64,000 nucleotides of DNA from Albimonas marina (lineage in GTDB: Bacteria > Pseudomonadota > Alphaproteobacteria > Rhodobacterales > Rhodobacteraceae). The notes beneath the pieces were generated by a model. That model was given only the letters and a program-made list of their open reading frames with translations, did not search any database and was not told the DNA's origin. The translations under genes and the position numbers were made by a program. Below, piece after piece: positions 44,796 to 52,339 of this stretch (position 1 is the stretch's first letter; the number at the start of each line of letters is the position of its first letter). Location: assembly GCF_029223255.1 (NCBI RefSeq), contig NZ_JARHUC010000002.1:620001-684000 (forward strand), given 5' to 3'.

Positions 44796-45900
44796 GATGA
44801 CCAGGGTCTCCCCCACGGCGCTCTGCGCGCGCCCAATCGGCCGCCGCGCGACGGTCGTGCCGCGCTCGATCGACGCGTCGCGGATCGGCGTCCGCCTGGC
44901 GCCGACGGCGCTGGCCGCACGGGGCACGCTCGCCGAGGCCCCCGCGGCCGTCGAGATGGAGACCAAGCGCAACCTCGCCGCCGGCTGGAACCTACTGAAA
45001 AGGGCCGCTCCGGCGGGCCTGTGCGCCTACGGCGCGCGGCACGGCCGCGGGGCCCTGGCGGCGGCGCTGGCGGCGATCTTCGCGATGCGGCTGGCCGACC
45101 ACGCGCTGGAGCTGCACGCGCGGATCGGGCGTCGCCTCGTGGGCGGGCTGGCGCTCCCCGCCCCGCCGCAGCTGCGCGCCCAGGACCTGGGCGAGCTCCT
45201 TTGGCTATCGGTCGAGGGCTGCGCCCTGCTCGCCGCCCTCGCCTGGGCCTGGCGCAGGCGCGGGTCGCGGGACGCCGAGCCTCTTGCGGTCTTCGCCGCG
45301 CTCTTCGTGCTGCTGGGGCTGAGCGGGGTGGTCCTGGACCTCGCCCATATCGCGGCTCCGTGGCGGGGCCTTCGCCACGCCCTGGGGGTGGCGGAGGACG
45401 GCGGCGCGATAGTCGCCGCCTCCCTCATGCCGGGCTGCGCCTGGTCGATCCACGGCCCCGGGGCGCCCGCCCCGACGGCGGCGCGCCCTCCCGGCCGACC
45501 GCCGGCCGAGGCGCGGCCGGGCGCCTCGCTGCTCAGCCCAGCTCCAGCGCCACCGCCGTGCCCTCGCCGCCGCCGATGCAGATCCCGGCCATGCCGCGCT
45601 TCAGGCCCCGCGCCTCCAGCGCATGGATCAGCGTCACCAGGATCCGCGCGCCCGAGGCGCCGATGGGATGGCCCAGCGCGCAGGCGCCGCCGTTCACGTT
45701 CAGCTTGTCGCGCGGGATGCCCAGCTCCACCTCCGCGGCCATCGGCACCACGGCGAAGGCCTCGTTCACCTCCCACAGGTCCACGTCGTCCATGCCCCAG
45801 CCGACCCGCTCCATCAGCTTGCGCATGGCGGGCGCGGGGGCGGTCGAGAACCAGGCCGGCGCCTGCGCGTGGGAGGCGTGGCCCAGGATCGTGGCCTTGA
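44796..45900 (+). CDS. Possible membrane protein, 3' limit uncertain
   Basis: The frame encodes three to four clear hydrophobic helices between about 45,060 and 45,440 (A-L-A-A-I-F-A-M-R-L-A-D-H-A-L-E-L, then L-W-L-S-V-E-G-C-A-L-L-A-A-L-A-W, then F-A-A-L-F-V-L-L-G-L-S-G-V-V-L-D-L), with sensible loops. This is better than chance frames in this DNA usually show. ATG 44796 has AAGGATC upstream; ATG 44956 is an alternative. The frame has no stop until 45900 and so runs about 370 bp antisense into the thiolase gene, where it turns into Arg/Pro-rich nonsense. Either the C-terminus is non-functional, a frameshift has removed the real stop, or the frame is fortuitous. Confidence 0.35.
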
Positions 45901-46723
45901 TCGTCAGCCCCAGCCGCTCGGCCTCCGAGCGGCGCATCATCGCCAGCGCCGCCGCCCCGTCGGAGATCGAGGAGCTGTTGGCCGGCGTCACCGTCCCGTC
46001 CTTGCGGAAGGCGGGCTTCAGCGTGGGGATCTTGTCGGGCCGCGCGTTGCGGGGCTGCTCGTCGGTGGCGATCTCCGCCTCGCCCTTGCGGCTTCTCACC
46101 ACCACCGGCGCGACCTCGGCGTCGAACGAGCCGTCGGTCTGCGCGCGCAGCGCCTCGGCGAGGCTGCGGATGGCGTATGCGTCCTGCGCCTCGCGGGTGA
46201 ACTGGAATTTCTCGGCGCAGTCCTCGGCGAAGGTCCCCATCAGGCGGCCCTTGTCGTAGGCGTCCTCGAGCCCGTCGAGGAACATGTGGTCCTTGACCTC
46301 GGAGTGACCCAGCCGGGCGCCGCCGCGCATCTTGGGCAGCAGGTAGGGGGCGTTGGACATGCTCTCCATGCCGCCCGCGACCATCACGGTCTGCGAGCCG
46401 GCCAGCAGCTGATCGTGCGCCATCATCACCGTGCGCATGCCCGAGCCGCACATCTTGTTGAGCGTCGAGGCCGGCACCTCCTCGCCCAGGCCGGCGGCGA
46501 AGCCCGCCTGGCGCGCCGGCGCCTGGCCCTGGCCCGCGGGCAGGACGCAGCCCATCAGCAACTCGCCGACCTGCCCCGGCTCGACCCCGCCGCGCTCCAG
46601 CGCCGCGCGGATGGCGACGCCCCCCAGCTCCGCGGCCGTGGCGCCCGAGAGCTCCCCCTGGAAGCCGCCCATGGGCGTGCGGGCCGCGCCGACGACGACG
46701 ACGGGATCTTCGGAGATGGACAT
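45533..46723 (-). CDS. Thiolase (acetyl-CoA C-acyltransferase)
   Basis: The product is 396 aa. Catalytic residues are complete: nucleophilic Cys in N-K-M-C-G-S-G-M near 90, G-H-P-I-G-A-S-G near 355, and the second Cys in G-I-C-I-G-G-G-E-G near 385. It should cleave 3-ketoacyl-CoA or make acetoacetyl-CoA. Length and motifs fit degradative or PhaA-type thiolases; substrate length cannot be read. It is not in an operon; the upstream 700 bp hold large-element copy 5. Confidence 0.93.
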   Translation of the reverse strand: MSISEDPVVVVGAARTPMGGFQGELSGATAAELGGVAIRAALERGGVEPGQVGELLMGCVLPAGQGQAPARQAGFAAGLGEEVPASTLNKMCGSGMRTVMMAHDQLLAGSQTVMVAGGMESMSNAPYLLPKMRGGARLGHSEVKDHMFLDGLEDAYDKGRLMGTFAEDCAEKFQFTREAQDAYAIRSLAEALRAQTDGSFDAEVAPVVVRSRKGEAEIATDEQPRNARPDKIPTLKPAFRKDGTVTPANSSSISDGAAALAMMRRSEAERLGLTIKATILGHASHAQAPAWFSTAPAPAMRKLMERVGWGMDDVDLWEVNEAFAVVPMAAEVELGIPRDKLNVNGGACALGHPIGASGARILVTLIHALEARGLKRGMAGICIGGGEGTAVALELG

Positions 46724-47053
46724 GGCGGAGGCCTCCCGGATGTTCTGTCGCTCCGGACTGTGGAATACCCGCCCCGCGGCCGCAACCCCGCGCCCCCTCG
46801 CCTGCCTCTCCCTCCCTGCAGCGTCCCAACTCCCCCGGCCGCGCCCCCCTCAAGCGCCTGCGCGCCTGCGCTCAGGCCTCTCCCGCCCAACGCCACCCGT
46901 CCTCGCCACCTCCCAGGCGTCGCGCACCTCCACCCGCGCCCGCCGGCGCGCGCTCCCCGCACCGCGCCCGCAACTCTCCCCTCCCGCCGCGCGCTCCGCA
47001 CCCAAGACCCGGCTCCCCGCCCGCCCCAAGCGCCCCGGCGCGACGCTCGCAGG
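46724..47053. other. C-rich non-coding stretch upstream of the thiolase
   Basis: This strongly C-rich sequence carries the thiolase upstream region at its left and leads into element copy 5. Open frames here give only Arg/Pro/Ala-rich products. I see no promoter motif I can defend. Confidence 0.4.
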
Positions 47054-47338
47054 CCTCGCGGAGCGCCTGTTCCCCGGAGCCGTCTCTCGCTGATGCCGTG
47101 AAGAGCGACTCGGCGGGAGAGGTCAAGGATCGCGAAGCGACCCCGCGCTTGCGCGGGGCTTGTCCTTGACCCCTCCCGACGAGTCGCTCAGGCATCGTCA
47201 GCGAGAGACGGATCCGGGGGACAGGCGCGGGGTCCTGTTCCCTGGTGAGTCAGGAGCGTCCTCCCCGCTGGCCCCACGCGCCTCCGTTCCCAACCCGCAA
47301 TCCCCCCGCCCCGCTCCCAAGCCCGCCCGCAGGGCGCC
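47054..47338 (+). repeat. Large palindromic element, copy 5
   Basis: The core is at 47063-47228. The outer stem uses CCCCGG on both arms where others have CTCCGG or CTTCGG. The inner stem GACTCGGCGGGAGAGGTCAA faces TTGACCCCTCCCGACGAGTC. The apical hairpin is CCCCGCGC-TT-GCGCGGGG. The tail keeps GGTGAGTCAGGAGC and the final AAGCCCGCCCGCAGGGCGCC but has lost the GGAGCC...GGCTCC hairpin. It lies 84 bp from the 3' end of glpX. Confidence 0.83.
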
Positions 47339-47370
47339 TCCGCCCCCCGTTCCCCGTCCCTGGAACGCGA

Positions 47371-47398
47371 AAGGGCCCGGCGTCGCCGCCGGGCCCTT
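47371..47398 (-). terminator. Intrinsic terminator of glpX
   Basis: A 12-bp perfect stem (AAGGGCCCGGCG with its complement, 4-nt loop) lies 24 bp after the glpX stop. On the minus strand the stem ends in CCCTTTC. Confidence 0.7.
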
Positions 47399-47421
47399 CC
47401 TCGATCGCGTCGCGCGCGCCC

Positions 47422-48402
47422 TTACTGGTTGCGCTGGCGGTAGCTGATGCGGCGGACCGAGCCGGTGCGCGAGCGCATCAGGATGGTCTCGGTCTCCATC
47501 CACTCGCCGTCGCGGCGGGCGCCGCGCAGGATCGAGCCGTCGGTGACGCCGGTGGCGGCGAAGATCACGTCGTCGGTGACCATCTCGGTCAGCGAGTACT
47601 TCTTGTCGAAGTCGGTGATGCCGGCCTTCTTGGCGCGGCCGCGCTCGTCGTCGTTGCGGAACAGCAGCCGGCCCTGGATCTGGCCGCCCATGCAGCGCAG
47701 GGCCGCGGCCGCCAGCACGCCCTCGGGCGCCCCGCCCGAGCCCATGTACATGTCGATGCCGGTCAGGTGGGCCTCGGCGCAGTGGATCACGCCGGCGACG
47801 TCGCCGTCGGTGATCAGGCGGATCGCGGCGCCGGTCTCGCGGACCTCGCGCACCATCTCCTCGTGGCGGGGCCGCTCGAGGATGCAGCAGGTCACGTCCT
47901 CGGGCTTGCCGCCCTTGGCCTTGGCCAGCGCCAGCACCCGCTCGGTCGGGGTCATGTCGAGGTCGACGACGCCCGGCGCGTAGCCCGGGCCGATCGCGAG
48001 CTTGTCCATGTAGACGTCGGGCGCGTGCAGCATCGAGCCGCGCGGCCCCATCGCGATCACGGCCAGCGAGTTGGGCATGTCCTTGGCGCAGAGCGTGGTG
48101 CCCTCGAGCGGATCGAGCGCGATGTCGACGGCGGGGCCGCCGCCCTGCCCGACCTCCTCGCCGATGTAGAGCATCGGGGCCTCGTCGCGCTCGCCCTCGC
48201 CGATCACCACGACGCCCTCGATGTTGAGGAGGTTGAGCTGGGTGCGCATGGCGTCGACGGCGGCCTGGTCGGCGGCCTTCTCGTCGCCCCGGCCCACCAG
48301 CTTCGCCGCGGCGATGGCGGCGGCTTCCGACACGCGGGCCAGTCCCAGTGACAGCATGCGGTCGGCGAAGATGCCGCCGGGTTCCTTCTTGGCGTCGGGC
48401 AT
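47422..48402 (-). CDS. glpX: Class II fructose-1,6-bisphosphatase
   Basis: The product is 326 aa. It removes the 1-phosphate of fructose 1,6-bisphosphate in gluconeogenesis, with metal cofactors. The family signatures are all present: V-V-I-G-E-G-E-R-D-E-A-P-M-L-Y near 65, D-P-L-E-G-T-T near 97, L-I-T-D-G-D-V-A-G-V near 195 and the G-S-G-G-A-P-E-G-V-L-A-A-A-A motif near 220. ATG 48402 is preceded by AGGAGCACCC; the long upstream extension of the frame is chance. Confidence 0.95.
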   Translation of the reverse strand: MPDAKKEPGGIFADRMLSLGLARVSEAAAIAAAKLVGRGDEKAADQAAVDAMRTQLNLLNIEGVVVIGEGERDEAPMLYIGEEVGQGGGPAVDIALDPLEGTTLCAKDMPNSLAVIAMGPRGSMLHAPDVYMDKLAIGPGYAPGVVDLDMTPTERVLALAKAKGGKPEDVTCCILERPRHEEMVREVRETGAAIRLITDGDVAGVIHCAEAHLTGIDMYMGSGGAPEGVLAAAALRCMGGQIQGRLLFRNDDERGRAKKAGITDFDKKYSLTEMVTDDVIFAATGVTDGSILRGARRDGEWMETETILMRSRTGSVRRISYRQRNQ

Positions 48403-48579
48403 GGGTGCTCCTGAGGTCGCGCGATCTTGAAGAGGGCCTCCGGCCCCGTCGTTTCCTACGGGCCGGGGGCCGCGTGGGCAAGGGAAACTCCTGTGACGCG
48501 CGCGCGCGGCGCGGGTCGAAAGACTTTCGAAACGTCTCGGGTCTAACACGGCCGCACGAAGCTGGAGAGGATCACGTGC

Positions 48580-50271
48580 ATGTTCGGAATCGGCCGTCCC
48601 GCCGCCAGCGGGGGCAAGGACCCGCTGCGACGCGCGCTTGATGACGCCTGGGCGGTCATCGAGTTCACGCCTCAGGGCGACATACTCGATGCGAACGACC
48701 GGTTCCTGAAGGCCGTGGGCTACACCCGGCAGGAACTGGTCGGAAAGCACCACCGCACGCTCTGCCCGCCCGAGGTGGTCAACAGCGACTTCTACCGCAG
48801 CTTCTGGTCCCGCCTGGCGGCGGGGGAGGCGATCGACGGCCGCTTCAAGCGCATCGGCAAGGACGGGGGCCTGCGCTTCCTGCGCGCCTCCTACATGCCG
48901 GTGCGCGACGCCGCCGGCAAGATCGATCGGGTGGTCAAGCTCGCCGCCGACGTGACCGCCGACGCCCAGTCCGAGATCGACGCCCGCGGCAAGCTCGAGG
49001 CGATCTCCCGCCTGCAGGCGGTGATCGAGTTCGACCTCGAGGGCAAGATCCTCGATGCGAACGACAACTTCCTGCAGACGCTCGGCTATCGGCTCGACGA
49101 GGTCAAGGGCCGCCACCACCGCATGTTCATGCCCGACGGCGAGGCCGACGGCCCCGCCTACGCGGAGTTCTGGAAGCGCCTGCGCCAGGGCCAGGCCTTC
49201 TCGGCCGAGTATCGCCGCCGCGCCAAGGACGGGCGCGACATCTGGATCCAGGCGTCCTACAACCCGATCAGCGACCGGTACGGCAACCTCATGCGCGTGG
49301 TGAAGTTCGCCCAGGACATCACCCCGCGGGTGGACTCGGTGCAGCGGGTGGGGGCGATGCTCTCGGCGCTCGCCTCGGGCGATCTCGACGTCTCCGACGA
49401 CGGACCGATGGCCCCCGCCTTCGTGCCGCTGCGAGACGACGTGATCCGGCTGCGCGACTCCTGGCGCGATCTCGTCGGCCGCATGACCGACGCGATGGAG
49501 CGGATCAGCGCCGGCTCCGCCGACATCCGCGGCGGCGCCGACGACCTCAGCGAACGCGCCGAACGCCAGGCCGCCACGCTCGAGGAGATCGCGGCCACCG
49601 TCGAGCAGCTCTCGGCCACGATCAACACCACCGCCGACAACTCCCGCCACGGGGAGCAGGTGGTCCGCCGCGCCGCCGAGCGGACGGAGACGGGCCAGGA
49701 GGTGATCGAGAAGGCCACCAACGCCGTGCGCACGATCGAGGAAAGCTCCCGCCGGATCAACGAGATCAACGGCGCGATCGAGTCGATCGCCTTCCAGACC
49801 AACCTCCTCGCCCTCAACGCCGCCGTCGAGGCCGCCCGCGCGGGCGAGGCCGGCAAGGGCTTCGCCGTCGTCGCCTCCGAGGTGCGCAACCTCGCCCAGC
49901 GCTCCTCGGACGCCGCCGCCGACACCACCAAGCTCATCAAGCAGAGCGCGGCGGACGTCGAGCAGGGCGCGACCCTGATGGCCTCGGCCGTCGAGGTCTT
50001 CGCCGAGATCCGCACCCTGGTCGACGAGCTCTCCCGCCAGATCTCCGAGATCAACACCGCCAACACCGAGCAGGCCTCGGGCGTGAACGAGATCAATCAC
50101 GCGATGAGCGAGCTCGACTCGAATACCCAGCGCAACGCCGAGATCTCGACCCGCAACGCCTCCGCCGCGCGCAACCTCGACGAGGAGCTGGCCGAGCTGC
50201 GCGAGATCCTGGGCTTCTTCCGCCGCTCCGGCGCCGGCCGGACCCCCGCCCGCAGCGCCCGCGCCGCCTGA
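48580..50271 (+). CDS. Soluble chemotaxis receptor with two PAS domains
   Basis: The product is 563 aa with no membrane helix or signal peptide, so it is cytoplasmic. Two consecutive PAS domains of the same type (about 20-130 and 142-252, each with D-A-N-D-x-F-L near its front) precede a HAMP-like linker and the methyl-accepting coiled coil. The hairpin tip is intact: [21 protein letters not shown]. The PAS pair probably binds a redox or haem/flavin cofactor (family knowledge). No che genes are nearby. GAGAGGATC precedes the ATG. Confidence 0.92.
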   Translation: MFGIGRPAASGGKDPLRRALDDAWAVIEFTPQGDILDANDRFLKAVGYTRQELVGKHHRTLCPPEVVNSDFYRSFWSRLAAGEAIDGRFKRIGKDGGLRFLRASYMPVRDAAGKIDRVVKLAADVTADAQSEIDARGKLEAISRLQAVIEFDLEGKILDANDNFLQTLGYRLDEVKGRHHRMFMPDGEADGPAYAEFWKRLRQGQAFSAEYRRRAKDGRDIWIQASYNPISDRYGNLMRVVKFAQDITPRVDSVQRVGAMLSALASGDLDVSDDGPMAPAFVPLRDDVIRLRDSWRDLVGRMTDAMERISAGSADIRGGADDLSERAERQAATLEEIAATVEQLSATINTTADNSRHGEQVVRRAAERTETGQEVIEKATNAVRTIEESSRRINEINGAIESIAFQTNLLALNAAVEAARAGEAGKGFAVVASEVRNLAQRSSDAAADTTKLIKQSAADVEQGATLMASAVEVFAEIRTLVDELSRQISEINTANTEQASGVNEINHAMSELDSNTQRNAEISTRNASAARNLDEELAELREILGFFRRSGAGRTPARSARAA

Positions 50272-50553
50272 GCGCGGCTCCGCCGGCTCCGGGAAAGCGC
50301 GGCGCGTCCGGCGCCCCGGCCTCGGGCGGTCGCCCGCGCCCGGGGCGCCCGGTTCGCCCGCCGCCCGGCCCGCCGCCCCGCGCGTCCGGAGCGTGCTCCT
50401 CTCCGGCGGCGTCGGACGCCGCCGCCCCTGCACCGGCGCCGCCCCGGCGCCGACCAGCTCCGGCGCCTCCCAGGATCGCGCCGGCTCCCTGGGCCCACGA
50501 CCGCGCCCCGTCGCCTCCCCGACGCCGGCGCGGTCCGGGCCCCCGAAACCGAA
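50272..50553. other. GC-rich spacer between receptor gene and hom
   Basis: About 280 bp of C-rich sequence after the chemotaxis receptor. Open frames give only Arg/Pro/Ala-rich peptides. The terminator at its right end is listed separately. I see nothing else. Confidence 0.4.
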
Positions 50554-50580
50554 ACGGCCCCCCGGTCGCCGGGGGGCCGT
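50554..50580. terminator. Hairpin between receptor gene and hom
   Basis: A 12-bp perfect stem ACGGCCCCCCGG with its complement around TCG. On the plus strand it is followed by CTTTCG. It can serve both convergent genes (the receptor ends at 50271, hom ends at 50658). Confidence 0.7.
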
Positions 50581-50657
50581 CTTTCGTCTCGCCATGCGCC
50601 GTCCGCAGGCCTCGCGCGCCCGGAAGGCTCCGCGCGCCGGCGCGGCTCAAGCGCCGT

Positions 50658-51944
50658 TCAGAGGATCTCCACCCGGAGCGCCATGGGGGCGTCGATGCAC
50701 TCCTCCATGGCGCCCAGCCGGCCCAGCGCGCCGTCCAGCGCCGCGCGCGGGGCGGGGTGGGTGACGAAGATCACCGGGGCCGCGTCGCCCTCGTGCTCGT
50801 ACTGCCGCATCTGGCGGATCGAGACGCCCTCCTCGCCCAGCGCCGCCGTCACCTTGGCCAGCGTCCCCGGCGCGTCCTGCAGGGACATGCGCAGGTAATA
50901 GGCCGCCGCCCCCGAATCCGCCGCCCGCGGCGCCGCCGCCAGCCGCGTCGCCGGCACGCCGAAGGTGGTCCCGATCTGGCCCCGCGCGATGTCGAGCACG
51001 TCGGCCATCACCGCCGAGGCGGTCGGCCCCTGCCCCGCGCCCGGCCCCTGGAACACGGTCTGGCCCACGAAGTCGCCCTCGACCACCACCGCGTTGGTCA
51101 CCCCGCCCAGCAGCCCGATCGAGCTGCCCGCCGGCACCAGGCAGGGCGTCATGCGCTGCTCCAGCCCGTCCGGGGTCATCTTGGCGACGCCCAGCAGCTT
51201 GATGCGGAAGCCCATGTCGCGGGCCTGCTGGATGTCGGTCAGGGTGATGCGGTCGATGCCCTCGGTCTGCACGCCCGCGAAGTCCACCCGCGCGCCGTAG
51301 GCGATCGAGGCGAGCAGCGCCAGCTTGTGCGCCGCGTCGATGCCGCCCACGTCGAAGGTCGGATCGGCCTCGGCGTAGCCCAGCTTCTGCGCGTCCTCCA
51401 GCACCTGCTCGTAGGGGGCCTCGGTCGCCTCCATCTCGGTCAGGATGTAGTTGCAGGTGCCGTTCATCACGCCCATCAGGCGCTGGATGGCGTTGGCCGC
51501 CAGGCCCTCGCCCAGCGCCTTGACGATGGGAATGCCCCCGGCGACCGCGGCCTCGAACTTCAGCGCGCGCCCGGCGGCCTCGGCGGCCTCGGCCATCGCC
51601 TGCCCGTGGTGGGCCAGCATCGCCTTGTTGGCGGTGACCACGTGCTTGCCCGTCTCCAGCGCCGCCTCGACGCAGGCCTTGGCGGGGCCGTCCTCGCCCC
51701 CCATCAGCTCGATCAGCACGTCGACGTCGTCGCGCCGCGCGAGCGCCACGGGATCGTCCTCCCAGTCGTAGCCCGAGACGTCCACGCCCCGGTCCCGGTT
51801 GCGCGAGCGCGCGCAGACCGCCGAGATCGACACCGGCCGCCCGCCGCGCGCCTCCAGCATCGCGGCATGGGTCTGGACGATCCTGACCACCCCCGCGCCC
51901 ACGGTTCCCAGTCCGGCGATGCCCAGGCGGAGAGGTTCGGTCAT
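50658..51944 (-). CDS. hom: Homoserine dehydrogenase
   Basis: The product is 428 aa. It reduces aspartate semialdehyde to homoserine for threonine and methionine synthesis. The NAD(P) motif is G-L-G-T-V-G-A-G-V near 10-18. The catalytic core shows T-A-N-K-A near 105, G-V-M-N-G-T-C-N-Y near 170 and L-G-Y-A-E-A-D-P-T-F-D-V-G-G-I-D-A-A-H-K near 200. A C-terminal ACT domain (about 350-428) is present for feedback control, typically by threonine. ATG 51944 follows AAGGGGCATC; the frame's 44-codon upstream extension is not used in the family. Confidence 0.96.
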   Translation of the reverse strand: MTEPLRLGIAGLGTVGAGVVRIVQTHAAMLEARGGRPVSISAVCARSRNRDRGVDVSGYDWEDDPVALARRDDVDVLIELMGGEDGPAKACVEAALETGKHVVTANKAMLAHHGQAMAEAAEAAGRALKFEAAVAGGIPIVKALGEGLAANAIQRLMGVMNGTCNYILTEMEATEAPYEQVLEDAQKLGYAEADPTFDVGGIDAAHKLALLASIAYGARVDFAGVQTEGIDRITLTDIQQARDMGFRIKLLGVAKMTPDGLEQRMTPCLVPAGSSIGLLGGVTNAVVVEGDFVGQTVFQGPGAGQGPTASAVMADVLDIARGQIGTTFGVPATRLAAAPRAADSGAAAYYLRMSLQDAPGTLAKVTAALGEEGVSIRQMRQYEHEGDAAPVIFVTHPAPRAALDGALGRLGAMEECIDAPMALRVEIL

Positions 51945-52339
51945 GATGCCCCTTGCGTTCAGTATGGCGCGTTCAGCGTCGTGGCGGTCGGCCCCGCCGC
52001 GTCGGGCGGCCGGGCGGTCGGGTCGCGGCGCACGACGGCGCGCGCCCCTCGGAATCCGCGCCCTTGCTAGCCCCATGCACGCGGGGCCGCAACAGGCGCC
52101 TCGGCCGCGCCCCGCCCGCGCGGCCCCGCGCCCGGGATCGCTTCGGACCCCCGCCTCTCATGCCGTCCGGAGGATCCGCCCCCGACCGCGCCCCGCCTCG
52201 TCGGCGCAGGGCGCCGGGCTCTCTCCCCGGCGCCCCCAAGAAACGGCGCCCGGAGGCGCCCCGCCGGCCCCGCGCCGCGGGCGCGCGGCCTCGACCGGGC
52301 GCGCGGCCCGCCGCGGCGCCCCCGCGGCGGGCGCAGGCC
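51945..52339. other. Intergenic region between hom and the MscS-type gene
   Basis: About 395 bp of GC-rich sequence: the hom upstream region at the left, and at the right (52216-52335) a stretch resembling the repeat-rich spacer at 19.95-20.06 kb. Chance frames here are Arg/Pro-rich. No leader peptide or riboswitch for hom is visible. Confidence 0.45.
52216..52335 (+). repeat. GC-rich intergenic repeat also found at 19.95 kb
   Basis: It shares ordered blocks (CTCTCC, AAACGGCGCCC, GCGCCGCGGGCGC, and 20 bases starting GCCCGCCGCGG) with 19944-20060. It lies immediately downstream of the MscS-type gene. Confidence 0.4.

Noticed and set aside
44388-44972. Minus-strand frame upstream of the rhodanese gene
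   Set aside because: It overlaps the rhodanese gene out of phase and is Arg/Ala-rich with no recognisable fold.
17118-47338. Short proteins encoded by the large palindromic elements (for example frames containing F-G-E-S-G-A-R-R-R-L-P)
   Set aside because: They recur only because the repeat DNA recurs. Substitutions follow stem pairing rather than codon positions, and no ribosome binding sites are present.
17118-47338. CRISPR array or IS element as explanation of the repeats
   Set aside because: The copies are kilobases apart with no regular spacers, no cas genes, no transposase frame, and no target-site duplications that I can see at their ends.
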